DNA of 64,000 nt from JBBQWS01 sp038210415. GTDB taxonomy: Bacteria > Actinomycetota > Actinomycetes > Prado026. The stretch is from assembly GCA_038210415.1 (NCBI GenBank), contig JBBQWS010000011.1, forward strand, positions 1 through 64,000. Direction: 5' to 3'. Position 1 is the first letter of the stretch. The number at the start of each line of letters is the position of its first letter. The translations under genes and the position numbers were made by a program. The notes under the pieces were generated by a model that had not been told where the DNA came from, ran no database searches, and saw nothing but the letters and a program-made list of their open reading frames with translations. Positions 49,719 through 58,570 of the stretch are shown piece by piece.

Positions 49719-51665
49719 GTGTCGTATGACGCCTCGTCGATCACCGTGCTTGAGGGTCTGGACGCCGTCCGCAAACGTCCAGGCATGTACATCGGCTCGA
49801 CGGGCGAGCGCGGGCTCCACCACATCGTCTACGAGGTGGTCGACAACTCCGTCGATGAGGCCCTGGCCGGCTACTGCGACACCATCTCGGTGGTGCTCCA
49901 GGCCGATGGCGGGGTGCGGGTCGCCGACAACGGCCGAGGCATCCCGGTCGGCATCATGCCGAGCGAGAACCGGCCGGCCCTCGAGGTCGTGCTGACCGTC
50001 CTGCACGCGGGCGGCAAGTTCGGTGGTGGTGGTTACTCCGTCTCCGGCGGTCTGCACGGGGTCGGCATCTCTGTGGTCAACGCGCTGTCCCGCGATCTCG
50101 ACGTGGTCGTCCGGACCGACGGCGCGACCTTCACCCAGTCGTACGCGTACGGCGTTCCGACGGCGCCACTGGTCAAAGGCGAGCCGACCGAAGAGACCGG
50201 CACGCAGATCACGTTCTGGGCCGACGGCGACATCTTCGAGTCGACCGACTACGACTTCGACACCCTGTCCCTGCGCTTCCAGGAGATGGCGTTCCTCAAC
50301 AAGGGGCTCAGCCTCTCGCTGCGCGACGAGCGGCCGGAGCACCCCGACGACGACGGCGGCGTGCGCGAGGTCGTCTACCAGTACCAGGACGGCATCACCG
50401 ACTTCGTCCGGCACCTCAACAACGCCAAGGGCCCGGCGCACAAGAACATCATCGCGTTCGACTCCGAGGACACCGTGGCCCGGCTGTCGCTCGAGGTCGC
50501 GATGCAGTGGAACTCCGGCTTCTCCGAGTCGGTCTACACCTTCGCGAACACGATCAACACGCACGAGGGCGGGACCCACGAGGAGGGCTTCCGGTCGGCG
50601 CTGACGACGCTGGTCAACAAGTTCTCCCGCGAGTGGGGGGTGCTCAAGGAGAAGGAGCCCAACCTCACCGGCGAGGACTGCCGCGAGGGGCTGACCGCGA
50701 TCGTCTCGATCAAGCTGGGCGAGCCGCAGTTCGAGGGTCAGACCAAGACCAAGCTCGGCAACACCGAGGCCAAGGCCTTTGTGCAGAAGGTCTGCAACGA
50801 CCAGCTCGGCGCGTGGTTCGAGCAGAATCCCACCGAGGGCAAGGAGATCGCGCGCAAGGCGGTCGCCGCCGCGAGCGCCCGCACCGCTGCCCGCAAGGCC
50901 CGCGACCTGGCCCGCGGCCGCAAGGGTCTGCTCGAGTCGGGCGGGCTTCCCGGCAAGCTTGCCGACTGCCAGTGGACCGATCCGGTCAAGTGCGAGCTCT
51001 ACATCGTCGAGGGCGACTCCGCCGGCGGCTCGGCCAAGGGCGGGCGCGACTCCCGCTTCCAGGCCATCCTGCCGATCCGGGGCAAGATCTTGAACGTCGA
51101 GAAGGCCCGCATCGACAAGGTGCTGCAGAACAACGAGGTGCAGGCGTTGATCTCGGCGCTGGGCACCGGCATCCACGACGAGTTCGACCTGGCCCGGCTG
51201 CGGTATCACAAGATCATCCTGATGGCCGACGCCGACGTCGACGGCCAGCACATCCGCACGCTGCTGCTCACGTTCCTTTTCCGGTTCATGCGTCCGCTCG
51301 TCGAGGCTGGCAACGTCTACCTCGCCCAGCCGCCGCTCTACAAGATCAAGTGGCCCGGCAAGGAGCCGGTGCAGTACGCCTACTCGGACCGCGAGCGCGA
51401 CGGCCTGATCCAGCTCGGTGTCGACAGCGGCAAGCGGCTGCCGAAGGAAGACGGCATCCAGCGGTTCAAGGGCCTCGGCGAGATGCCGGCCAAGGAGCTG
51501 TGGGAGACCACGATGGACCCCGATGCCCGGGTGCTCATGCAGGTCACCCTCGACGACGCGGCCGCAGCCGACAGCCTGTTCTCGATCCTGATGGGCGAGG
51601 ACGTCGAGCAGCGGCGTTCGTTCATCCAGCGCAACGCGAAGGACGTCAGGTTCCTCGACATCTAG
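49719..51665 (+). CDS. gyrB: DNA gyrase subunit B
   Basis: A 648-residue GyrB, GTG 49719 with AGGAG upstream. ATPase domain: ITVLEGLDAVRKRPGMYIGS, DNSVDEALAG, DNGRGIPVG and the ATP-lid GGGGYSVSGGLHGVG. TOPRIM: ELYIVEGDSAGGSAKGGRD and LMADADVDGQHI. It hydrolyses ATP and with GyrA adds negative supercoils. About 180 bases of non-coding DNA precede it, GC-rich, with no clear promoter that I can name. Confidence 0.97.
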   Translation: MSYDASSITVLEGLDAVRKRPGMYIGSTGERGLHHIVYEVVDNSVDEALAGYCDTISVVLQADGGVRVADNGRGIPVGIMPSENRPALEVVLTVLHAGGKFGGGGYSVSGGLHGVGISVVNALSRDLDVVVRTDGATFTQSYAYGVPTAPLVKGEPTEETGTQITFWADGDIFESTDYDFDTLSLRFQEMAFLNKGLSLSLRDERPEHPDDDGGVREVVYQYQDGITDFVRHLNNAKGPAHKNIIAFDSEDTVARLSLEVAMQWNSGFSESVYTFANTINTHEGGTHEEGFRSALTTLVNKFSREWGVLKEKEPNLTGEDCREGLTAIVSIKLGEPQFEGQTKTKLGNTEAKAFVQKVCNDQLGAWFEQNPTEGKEIARKAVAAASARTAARKARDLARGRKGLLESGGLPGKLADCQWTDPVKCELYIVEGDSAGGSAKGGRDSRFQAILPIRGKILNVEKARIDKVLQNNEVQALISALGTGIHDEFDLARLRYHKIILMADADVDGQHIRTLLLTFLFRFMRPLVEAGNVYLAQPPLYKIKWPGKEPVQYAYSDRERDGLIQLGVDSGKRLPKEDGIQRFKGLGEMPAKELWETTMDPDARVLMQVTLDDAAAADSLFSILMGEDVEQRRSFIQRNAKDVRFLDI

Positions 51666-51725
51666 CCGGCGGCTCACCCCGTACCCCACCCCCGCGGTAA
51701 GCCGTTCGACGGAAGGACCAAGGCA

Positions 51726-54320
51726 GTGCCCGACGAGACCACCCCCCCGGCTCCCGACGAGACCGTTCCCGAGGTCATCACCGACCGTGTCGAGCTGGTC
51801 GACATCCAGGTCGAGATGCAGCGCTCCTACCTCGACTACGCGATGAGCGTCATCGTCGGCCGGGCCTTGCCGGACGTCCGCGACGGCCTCAAACCGGTGC
51901 ACCGCCGAGTGCTCTACGCGATGTACGACGGCGGCTACCGCCCGGACCGTGGGTACTCCAAGTGCGCCCGCGTCGTCGGGGCGGTCATGGGCGACTACCA
52001 CCCGCACGGCGACTCCTCGATCTACGACGCCCTCGTCCGGCTGGCCCAGCCGTGGTCGCTGCGCTACCCGCTGATCGACGGCAACGGAAACTTTGGCTCG
52101 CCGGGCAACGACCCGGCCGCGGCCATGCGCTACACCGAGTGCCGGCTCGACCCGCTGGCCATGGAGATGATGCGCGACATCGACGAGGACACCGTCGACT
52201 TCTCGCCCAACTACGACGGCCGCGCGCAGGAGCCGAACGTCCTGCCGAGCCGGTTCCCCAACCTCCTCGTCAACGGTTCGTCCGGGATCGCCGTCGGCAT
52301 GGCCACCAGCATCCCGCCGCACAACCTGCGCGAGGTGGCGTCGGGCGTCCTGTGGTACCTCGAGAACCCTGCTGCTTCGTCTGAGGAGCTGCTCGATGCG
52401 CTGCTCGAGCGGATCAAGGGCCCCGACTTCCCGACCCGCGGCCTGATCGTCGGCCGTCGCGGCATCGACGAGGCCTACCGCACCGGGCGCGGCTCGATCA
52501 CCATGCGCGCCGTGGTGGAGGTCGAGGAGATCAACAACCGCGCCTGCCTGGTGATCACCGAGCTGCCCTTCCAGGTCAACCCCGACAACCTCGCGCTCAA
52601 GATCGCCGACCTCGTCAAGGACGGCAAGATCGGCGGCATCGCCGACGTCCGGGACGAGGGCAACGAGCGCAAGGGCCAGCGGCTCGTCATCGTGCTCAAG
52701 CGCGACGCCGTCGCCAAGGTCGTGCTGAACAACCTCTACAAGCACACACAGCTGCAGGACACGTTCGGCTGCAACATGCTGGCCCTGGTCGACGGGGTGC
52801 CGCGCACGTTGCGGCTCGACGAGTTCGTCCGCGCGTACGTCGTCCACCAGGTCGAGGTCATCCGGCGGCGCACCGCGTACCGCCTGCGCAAGGCCGAGGA
52901 GCGCGCCCACATCCTGCGCGGGCTGGCGAAAGCGCTCGACCAGCTCGACGCGGTGATCGCGCTCATCCGCAGCTCGCCGTCCGCCGACGAGGCCCGCGGC
53001 GGGCTGATCTCCCTGCTCGACATCGACGAGCTGCAGGCCAACGCGATCCTCGACATGCAGCTGCGCCGGCTGGCGGCCCTCGAACGGCAACGGATCATTG
53101 ACACCCTGGCCGAGATCGAGGCCGAGATCGCCGAGCTCAGCGCGATCCTGGCCAGCGACGAGCGGCAGCGTTCCATCGTCGCGGAGGAGCTCACCACCCT
53201 CGTCGAGAAGTACGGCGACGAGCGGCGCACCCGGATCATCGGGGCCGAGGGCGAGATGTCCATGGAGGACCTCATCGCCGAGGAAGACGTCGTCGTGACG
53301 ATCACGCGCGGCGGCTATGCCAAGCGCACCAAGGCCGACCTGTACCGCCTGCAGCGGCGCGGCGGCAAGGGCGTTCGCGGGGCCCAGCTTCGTGAGGACG
53401 ACCTGGTCGAGCAGTTCTTCGTCACGACGACGCACGACTGGATCCTGTTCTTCACGAACATGGGCCGGGTCTACCGTGCGAAGGCGTACGAGCTGCCCGA
53501 GCTCGGGCGCGACGCCAAGGGCCAGCATGTCGCGAACCTGCTCGCGTTCCAGCCCGACGAGCGGATCGCCGAGGTGCTCGACCTGCGCGACTACTCCGTC
53601 GCGCCCAACCTGGTGCTGGCGACCAAGCACGGCTTGGTGAAGAAGACCCGGCTGCTCGACTACGACTCCAACCGCAGCGGCGGGGTCATCGCGATCAACC
53701 TGCGTGACGACGACGAGCTCATCGCCGCGCGGCTGGTCGGGCACGCCGACGACCTGTTGCTGGTGAGCCGTCGCGGCCAGTCGGTGCGCTTCACCGCCGA
53801 CAACGACAGCCTGCGCCCGATGGGCCGGGCCACCTCCGGCGTGATCGGGATGCGGTTCCGCGGCGACGACGAGCTGCTCGCGATGGACGTCGTCCGCGAC
53901 GGAGGGTCGGCGCTGCTGACCGTCACCGACGGCGGCTACGCCAAGCGCACCCCGCTCGAGGCCTGGACGCCCAAGGGCCGCGGCGGCCTGGGCGTCATCG
54001 CGATGCGCATCGTCGAGGAACGCGGGTCGCTCGTGGGCGCGATGGTCGTCAACGAGGGGGACGAGGTGATGGCGATAACGGCGGCCGGTGGGGTGATCCG
54101 GACCCCGATCAACACCGACTCGCTGCGGCTGACGTCGCGCGACACCATGGGCGTGCGCTTGATGAACCTCGGCGAGGGTGACACCGTCGTGGCTGTGGCG
54201 CACAACGCTGAGAGCGATGACGACGACGACAGCGAGGACACGGACTACTCCGGCGAGTCGGTCGAGGTCGAGGTGACGCCTGCAGATGCGCCGGCGGTCG
54301 AGCCCGAGGCGAGCTCGTGA
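51726..54320 (+). CDS. gyrA: DNA gyrase subunit A
   Basis: An 864-residue GyrA, GTG start. The active Tyr is Y136 in AAAMRYTE. The quinolone region reads YHPHGDSSIYDALVR, with S97 and D101 at the positions equal to E. coli S83 and D87, i.e. the sensitive form; mycobacteria have Ala at the first. The GyrA-box is QRRGGKGV (about 544). The C-terminus is a six-blade beta-pinwheel and then an acidic tail (DDDDSEDTDYSGES). It overlaps the DUF3566 gene by 4 bases. Confidence 0.97.
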   Translation: MPDETTPPAPDETVPEVITDRVELVDIQVEMQRSYLDYAMSVIVGRALPDVRDGLKPVHRRVLYAMYDGGYRPDRGYSKCARVVGAVMGDYHPHGDSSIYDALVRLAQPWSLRYPLIDGNGNFGSPGNDPAAAMRYTECRLDPLAMEMMRDIDEDTVDFSPNYDGRAQEPNVLPSRFPNLLVNGSSGIAVGMATSIPPHNLREVASGVLWYLENPAASSEELLDALLERIKGPDFPTRGLIVGRRGIDEAYRTGRGSITMRAVVEVEEINNRACLVITELPFQVNPDNLALKIADLVKDGKIGGIADVRDEGNERKGQRLVIVLKRDAVAKVVLNNLYKHTQLQDTFGCNMLALVDGVPRTLRLDEFVRAYVVHQVEVIRRRTAYRLRKAEERAHILRGLAKALDQLDAVIALIRSSPSADEARGGLISLLDIDELQANAILDMQLRRLAALERQRIIDTLAEIEAEIAELSAILASDERQRSIVAEELTTLVEKYGDERRTRIIGAEGEMSMEDLIAEEDVVVTITRGGYAKRTKADLYRLQRRGGKGVRGAQLREDDLVEQFFVTTTHDWILFFTNMGRVYRAKAYELPELGRDAKGQHVANLLAFQPDERIAEVLDLRDYSVAPNLVLATKHGLVKKTRLLDYDSNRSGGVIAINLRDDDELIAARLVGHADDLLLVSRRGQSVRFTADNDSLRPMGRATSGVIGMRFRGDDELLAMDVVRDGGSALLTVTDGGYAKRTPLEAWTPKGRGGLGVIAMRIVEERGSLVGAMVVNEGDEVMAITAAGGVIRTPINTDSLRLTSRDTMGVRLMNLGEGDTVVAVAHNAESDDDDDSEDTDYSGESVEVEVTPADAPAVEPEASS

Positions 54321-54745
54321 CGGCCGGCCCGACCACCGATCGGGGCACCGTGGTCGCGCCAACCAACAAGCCCGTCGCCTCGGTGCGCCGGGCCCGCGTC
54401 GCGATCACCAAGGTCGACCCGTGGTCGGTGATGAAGCTGTCGTTCGTCCTGTCGATCGGGCTCGGCGTGGTCACCGTGGTCGCGGTCACGCTGCTCTACG
54501 GCGTGCTGGCCGCCACGGGCACGTTCGACGCACTGAGCAAGACGATCGGCAGCGTGGCCGGCAACGACACCGGCTTCCGGATCGAAGACGTCATCTCGAT
54601 GCAGGTCGTGGTGCGCTACTCCACCGTGATCGCGCTGATCGATGTCGTGCTCATCACGGCGCTGGCGACCCTCGGGTCGTTCCTGTTCAACCTCACCACC
54701 GGCCTGGTGGGAGGGATCGACATCACCCTGACCGAGTCCGACTGA
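54317..54745 (+). CDS. DUF3566 two-span membrane protein
   Basis: A 142-residue protein, GTG start overlapping gyrA (GTGA). A basic stretch (VRRARVAITKVDPWSVMKLS) precedes span 1 (about 44-66) and span 2 (about 100-127). DUF3566 proteins follow gyrA in nearly all actinobacteria. In mycobacteria the homologue CwsA works with CrgA and Wag31 in pole and septum peptidoglycan synthesis; whether this protein is equivalent is inference. Confidence 0.87.
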   Translation: MTAGPTTDRGTVVAPTNKPVASVRRARVAITKVDPWSVMKLSFVLSIGLGVVTVVAVTLLYGVLAATGTFDALSKTIGSVAGNDTGFRIEDVISMQVVVRYSTVIALIDVVLITALATLGSFLFNLTTGLVGGIDITLTESD

Positions 54746-54750
54746 CCTGG

Positions 54751-54780
54751 TTGGGTGGGTCGTCGCAGGTCAGGTAACCT
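54751..54780 (+). promoter_or_regulatory. tRNA-Ile promoter
   Basis: TTGGGT (54751-54756) and TAACCT (54775-54780) are 18 bases apart and the tRNA starts 22 bases after the -10. A typical promoter layout for a stable RNA. Confidence 0.55.
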
Positions 54781-54802
54781 GTCGTTCGCGCTGCGGCGCA
54801 CG

Positions 54803-54876
54803 GGGCCTATAGCTCAGACGGTTAGAGCGCTTCCCTGATAAGGAAGAGGCCGGAGGTTCAAGTCCTCCTAGGCCCA
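54803..54876 (+). tRNA. tRNA-Ile (anticodon GAT)
   Basis: A full cloverleaf of 74 bases. The acceptor GGGCCTA (54803-54809) pairs with TAGGCCC (54869-54875); the anticodon stem CTTCC/GGAAG holds loop CTGATAA with GAT; the T arm is GGAGG-TTCAAGT-CCTCC. The discriminator is A and the CCA is not encoded, so the CCA enzyme (cca at 23946) must add it. The tRNA-Ile/tRNA-Ala pair after gyrA is usual in actinobacteria. Confidence 0.97.
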
Positions 54877-54964
54877 CCCCGCATCACCGCGCTGGCCGCG
54901 GCACGCCGGAGGTCCCGACCCGCCGACTATGCTGGCCCCCAAGGACTCGATGAGAGGGACGACC

Positions 54965-55093
54965 GTGAAGAAGATTGTTCTGCTCGGGCTGGCAGGGGCG
55001 GCTGGCTTCTTCGCGTGGAAGAAGGTCCAGAGCGACAAGCAGGAGCAGGACCTGTGGACCGAGGCGACGAACGAGGCCGCCGACCTTCGCTAG
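54965..55093 (+). CDS. DLW-39 family small protein
   Basis: A 42-residue protein, GTG 54965 after GAGAGGG. MKKIVLLGLAGAAGFFAWKK is one membrane segment, then a polar part with EQDLWTEATNEAA that contains the DLW motif which names the family. It is conserved in actinobacteria between the gyrA-linked tRNAs. Function unknown. Confidence 0.85.
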   Translation: MKKIVLLGLAGAAGFFAWKKVQSDKQEQDLWTEATNEAADLR

Positions 55094-55121
55094 TCCGCAC
55101 CTTGCGCCACGCACGACTCCA

Positions 55122-55194
55122 GGGGACGTAGCTCAATTGGCAGAGCACTGCCTTTGCAAGGCAGGGGTTAGGGGTTCGATTCCCCTCGTCTCCA
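55122..55194 (+). tRNA. tRNA-Ala (anticodon TGC)
   Basis: A 73-base cloverleaf. The acceptor GGGGACG (55122-55128) pairs with CGTCTCC (55187-55193) with one G-U pair; the anticodon stem CTGCC/GGCAG holds loop TTTGCAA with TGC; the T arm is AGGGG-TTCGATT-CCCCT. The discriminator is A and the CCA is not encoded. Confidence 0.97.
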
Positions 55195-55267
55195 CCGCCG
55201 CTCGTCAGAGCCCACTGATTCCGCGCGACGACTGGCCCGATGGCGGCTCAAGCGGCAGGCTTTGGTC

Positions 55268-55774
55268 ATGCGCGTACGCGTGACGCTCGGTGACCTGGCG
55301 CAGACGCCGGCCGATGCCATCGTGCGCGCGACCGTCCCCCGGTTCGAGGTCGCCACCAACGAGCCTCTGCTCTCCGCGGCCGGCCCGCAGGTTGCCAGCG
55401 CGTGCGACGAGCTCCGCCGGCTCGTCTACCCTCAGGGCCTGCCGATCGGCGAGGCCGTCTCGACCTCAGCGGGTGACCTGCCGGCGCGGTGGCTGATCCA
55501 CGTCGCCGTACCTCTGTTCACGGTCCGCGCCGATCACGAGTACCTCTACACCGCCGCGTACCGGTCGGCCCTGCGGGTCGCCGACGAGCTCGGTGCGCGG
55601 ACGCTGGCCGTGCAACCGTTCGGCTCGACGCATCCGTACTGGCCGCTGGACCAGGCGATCCGCTGCACGTTCAGCACCCTCCTCGGTACGCCGACCGTTG
55701 TGCGCGAGGTCCTGCTGGTGCTCAAGACCGCGGCGGCGTGCGAGGCCTACGCCGAGGCGCTCGCCCGACAGTAG
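55268..55774 (+). CDS. Macro-domain protein
   Basis: A 168-residue protein. The start chosen is ATG 55268. The sequence has the macro fold: ADAIVRAT where the Asn of typical ADP-ribose-binding NAAN sites is replaced, LPARWLIHVAVP as the core strand, and TLAVQPFGSTHPYWPLDQAI in place of the usual FPAISTGVYGYP loop. These changes suggest a divergent macro domain that may not hydrolyse ADP-ribose. It is a single gene between tRNA-Ala and ppiA. Family call is moderately safe; the activity is not. Confidence 0.65.
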   Translation: MRVRVTLGDLAQTPADAIVRATVPRFEVATNEPLLSAAGPQVASACDELRRLVYPQGLPIGEAVSTSAGDLPARWLIHVAVPLFTVRADHEYLYTAAYRSALRVADELGARTLAVQPFGSTHPYWPLDQAIRCTFSTLLGTPTVVREVLLVLKTAAACEAYAEALARQ

Positions 55775-55837
55775 GCATCCGGCGTCGGCATGGCAGGATC
55801 GTGGGGTACGCGTGCGCACATCATCGAAGGAGCCTTC

Positions 55838-56368
55838 GTGGCCGAGCAGCTGTTTGCGACCCTGAACACCAACCACGGCGCCATCCGGATCCAGCTGTTC
55901 CCGGACCACGCCCCCAAGACCGTGCGCAACTTCGTCGAGCTGGCCGAGGGCGGCCGCGAGTGGACCCACCCGGGCACCGGCGCGAAGAGCTCCACGCCGC
56001 TGTACGACGGCACGAAGTTCCACCGCGTGATCCCGGGCTTCATGATCCATGGCGGCGACCCGATGGGCAGCGGCATGGGCGGGCCGGGCTACAAGTTCCC
56101 CGACGAGTTCCACCCCGAGCTCGGCTTCGACCGACCGTACCTCCTGGCCATGGCGAACTCCGGCCCCAACACCAACGGCTCGCAGTTCTTCGTGACCGTC
56201 GGCGCCACGACCTGGCTGAACTTCAAGCACACGATCTTCGGAGAGGTGGCCGACGCGGCGAGCCGCGCGGTCGTCGACAGCATCGCGGGGACCCCGACCG
56301 GTCGCGGCGACGTGCCGGTGGAGCCCGTGGTCGTCGAGTCGGTCACCATCGAACGCGTCGAGACCTGA
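55838..56368 (+). CDS. ppiA: Peptidyl-prolyl cis-trans isomerase, cyclophilin type
   Basis: A 176-residue cytosolic cyclophilin from GTG 55838 (GAAGGAG upstream). It starts LFATLNTNHGAIRIQLFPD, then KTVRNFVELAEG, FHRVIPGFMIHGGDPMGSG with the catalytic Arg, and LAMANSGPNTNGSQFFVT. It speeds Xaa-Pro bond isomerisation in folding proteins. Adjacent to the rhomboid gene (12-base gap), as in many actinobacteria. Confidence 0.94.
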   Translation: MAEQLFATLNTNHGAIRIQLFPDHAPKTVRNFVELAEGGREWTHPGTGAKSSTPLYDGTKFHRVIPGFMIHGGDPMGSGMGGPGYKFPDEFHPELGFDRPYLLAMANSGPNTNGSQFFVTVGATTWLNFKHTIFGEVADAASRAVVDSIAGTPTGRGDVPVEPVVVESVTIERVET

Positions 56369-56380
56369 GCCAGGGCCTCG

Positions 56381-57301
56381 GTGAGCGGAAGCTCGATGGA
56401 GCCCGCGGAGTCCGCCGCTCCGCAGCGGTCGGTCTGCTACCGCCACTCTGACCGCGAGACGTACATCCGGTGCGGGCGGTGCGACCGGCTGATCTGTCCC
56501 GACTGCATGACCAGTGCGTCGGTGGGCTTCCAGTGCCCCGAGTGCGTGCACGACGGGAAGACTTCGGTGCGGCAGGCCCGCACCGTCTTCGGAGCCGACG
56601 CGTCGGTCCGCCGGGCGATCGTCACCGAGACCCTCGTCGCGGCGTGCGTCGCCTGCTACGCCCTGCAGATCGCCATCCCGACGTTCACGGCTCGGTTCGA
56701 GCTGTCGGGGCTGCGGATCGCGAATGGCGACTGGTGGCGGTTGTTCACCGGCGGCTTCCTGCACGGGGGCCTGATCCACCTCGCGTTCAACATGTGGGCG
56801 CTGCTCCTCGTGGGACGACAGCTGGAGCTCCAGCTCGGCCGGGTGCGGTTCGGTGCGCTGTACGCCGTGTCGTTGCTGGCCGGCTCCACGGCGTCGTACG
56901 TCTTCAGCCCGGCCACCTACCTGGGCGTCGGGGCGTCGGGGGCGATCTTCGGCCTGTTCGGTGGGCTGATCGTGGTCGCGCGCCGGATGAATTGGCAGCT
57001 GAACGCCTTGGTCGGCCTGGTGCTGGTCAACTTCCTGATCCCCTTCGTCGTGCCGAACGTCGACTGGCGGGCGCACGTCGGTGGGCTCGTCGCGGGGCTC
57101 GTGCTGACCACGGCGTTCGCCTACTCCCCGGCAGGGCTACGCATCGTGCTGCCCGCGGTGGTGATCGCGGTCGTCAGCGTCGGTTGTGCCGTCGCGGTGA
57201 CCCAGCGGTCGCAGGCGATCCGCAACGACCCCGAGTTCGCGTTCGTCTTCGAGTCGCCGGACCAGTACCTCCCGCTGCAGGAGTACCGCCCGTTCCCCTG
57301 A
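56381..57301 (+). CDS. Rhomboid intramembrane serine protease with N-terminal zinc finger
   Basis: A 306-residue protein. Residues about 15-60 form a zinc finger (CYRHSDRETYIRCGRCDR then CPDC and CPECV), as in actinobacterial rhomboids. About six spans follow. The active Ser is in GVGASGAIFGLFGG (about 184-197), the His in DWRAHVGGLVAG (about 228-239), and HGGLIHLAFNMWALLLVG holds the conserved His/Asn of span 2. It cuts membrane proteins within the bilayer. Substrate unknown. GTG 56381, with ATG 56396 as an alternative. Confidence 0.93.
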   Translation: MSGSSMEPAESAAPQRSVCYRHSDRETYIRCGRCDRLICPDCMTSASVGFQCPECVHDGKTSVRQARTVFGADASVRRAIVTETLVAACVACYALQIAIPTFTARFELSGLRIANGDWWRLFTGGFLHGGLIHLAFNMWALLLVGRQLELQLGRVRFGALYAVSLLAGSTASYVFSPATYLGVGASGAIFGLFGGLIVVARRMNWQLNALVGLVLVNFLIPFVVPNVDWRAHVGGLVAGLVLTTAFAYSPAGLRIVLPAVVIAVVSVGCAVAVTQRSQAIRNDPEFAFVFESPDQYLPLQEYRPFP

Positions 57302-57326
57302 CCGACCAACCCTCTTGGAGGTTGTC

Positions 57327-58496
57327 ATGCGTGACGCCGTGATCGTCGCCGCGGTTCGGACGCCGGTAGGTCGGCGCGGCGGGGTCCTGGCCGCGGTGCA
57401 CCCGGTCGACCTCTCCGCGACCGTGCTGCGAGCGCTCGTCGAGCGCACCGGTATCGACCCGGGCCTGGTGGACGACGTCATCTGGGGCTGCGTGTCGCAG
57501 GTGGGCGAGCAGACCTTCAATATCGGGCGGAGCGCGGTGCTCGCCGCCGGTTGGCCCGAGTCCGTCCCCGCCACGACGGTCGATCGACAGTGCGGTTCGT
57601 CGCAGCAGGCGGTCGCGTTCGCCGCGGCCGGGCTGATCGCGGGGCAGTACGACGTCGTCGTGGCTGGTGGCGTCGAGGTGATGTCGCGGGTGCCGCTGGG
57701 GTCGTCTGCCGGCGTGGGTGGAATGCCGTTCGGCGAGACGGTGCTGGCCCGCTATGCCGACGAGCTGGGCGCCGCCGGCACTCCGATGTTCAACCAGGGG
57801 GTCAGCGCGGAGATGATCGCCGCGCAGTGGGGTCAGACCCGCGAGCAGCTCGACGCGTTCGCCCTTCGCTCGCACGAGCGGGCCGCCCGGGCCATCGACG
57901 AAGGGCGTTTCGCCGGGCAGATCGTGCCGGTGACCCTGCCCGATGGCACGGTCGTCGACACCGACCAGGGCGTACGCCGCGGCGGCACGCTCGGGTCGAT
58001 GGCCGCGCTGCCGACCCCGTTCCGGCCGGACGGCGTCGTGACCGCAGGCTCGTCGTCGCAGATCTCGGACGGCTCGGCCGCCCTGCTTCTGATGACGTCC
58101 GAACGCGCCGGACAGCTCGGCCTGACGCCCCTGGCCCGGGTGCACAGCACGGTGGTGGTCGGCGCCGACCCGGTGCTGATGCTGACCGCCCCGATGCCGG
58201 CCACGACCGCCGTGCTCAAGAAGGCGGGGTTGGCCCTGGACGACATCGGTGCGTTCGAGGTCAACGAGGCGTTCGCCCCGGTGCCGCTGGCCTGGCTGGC
58301 CGACACGGGCGCCGATCCCGACCGGCTGAACGTCAACGGTGGGGCGATCGCGCTGGGGCACCCGCTGGGCGGCTCCGGTGCCCGGCTGATGACGACCCTG
58401 CTGCACCACCTGGTCGACGACGGGCTGCAGTACGGGCTGCAGACCATGTGCGAAGGCGGCGGGCTCGCCAACGCGACCATCCTGGAACGGCTCTGA
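57327..58496 (+). CDS. Acetyl-CoA acetyltransferase (thiolase)
   Basis: A 389-residue thiolase. ATG 57327 is set by GGAGG upstream. The nucleophile is Cys in TVDRQCGSSQQAVAFAA (about 88), the second site NEAFAPVPLAW and GHPLGGSGARLMTTLLHHL hold the His, and the final Cys is in TMCEGGGLANATI. It condenses or cleaves acyl-CoA thioesters. It stands alone between rhomboid and crgA, without beta-oxidation neighbours, which is unusual for this region. Whether biosynthetic or degradative cannot be told. Confidence 0.92.
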   Translation: MRDAVIVAAVRTPVGRRGGVLAAVHPVDLSATVLRALVERTGIDPGLVDDVIWGCVSQVGEQTFNIGRSAVLAAGWPESVPATTVDRQCGSSQQAVAFAAAGLIAGQYDVVVAGGVEVMSRVPLGSSAGVGGMPFGETVLARYADELGAAGTPMFNQGVSAEMIAAQWGQTREQLDAFALRSHERAARAIDEGRFAGQIVPVTLPDGTVVDTDQGVRRGGTLGSMAALPTPFRPDGVVTAGSSSQISDGSAALLLMTSERAGQLGLTPLARVHSTVVVGADPVLMLTAPMPATTAVLKKAGLALDDIGAFEVNEAFAPVPLAWLADTGADPDRLNVNGGAIALGHPLGGSGARLMTTLLHHLVDDGLQYGLQTMCEGGGLANATILERL

Positions 58497-58515
58497 CGCT
58501 CGTGCGCGGCCCGAG

Positions 58516-58547
58516 TTGTCCACACTGGGGACAAGCCATGTGGAGAA
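58516..58547. promoter_or_regulatory. Cluster of DnaA boxes in a convergent gap
   Basis: TTGTCCACA (58516-58524) is a perfect actinobacterial DnaA box. TGGGGACAA (58526-58534) faces it, so TTGTCC and GGACAA form an inverted pair, and TGTGGAGAA (58539-58547) follows. The text GGACAAGCC then TGTGGA is almost identical to the first boxes of oriC (46377-46391). It lies 12 kb from oriC between the ends of the thiolase and crgA genes. Confidence 0.7.
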
Positions 58548-58570
58548 CTACACCGGTGTAAGTCCGCGGG

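Noticed and set aside
51726..54320. Intein in gyrA or gyrB
   Set aside because: Both proteins are of normal length and their motifs run without interruption.
49527..54362. A 1611-codon open frame opposite gyrB and gyrA
   Set aside because: It is the reverse shadow of two well-identified genes. High third-position GC keeps this frame open; its translation is Val/Asp/Arg/Leu-rich low-complexity text with no domain.
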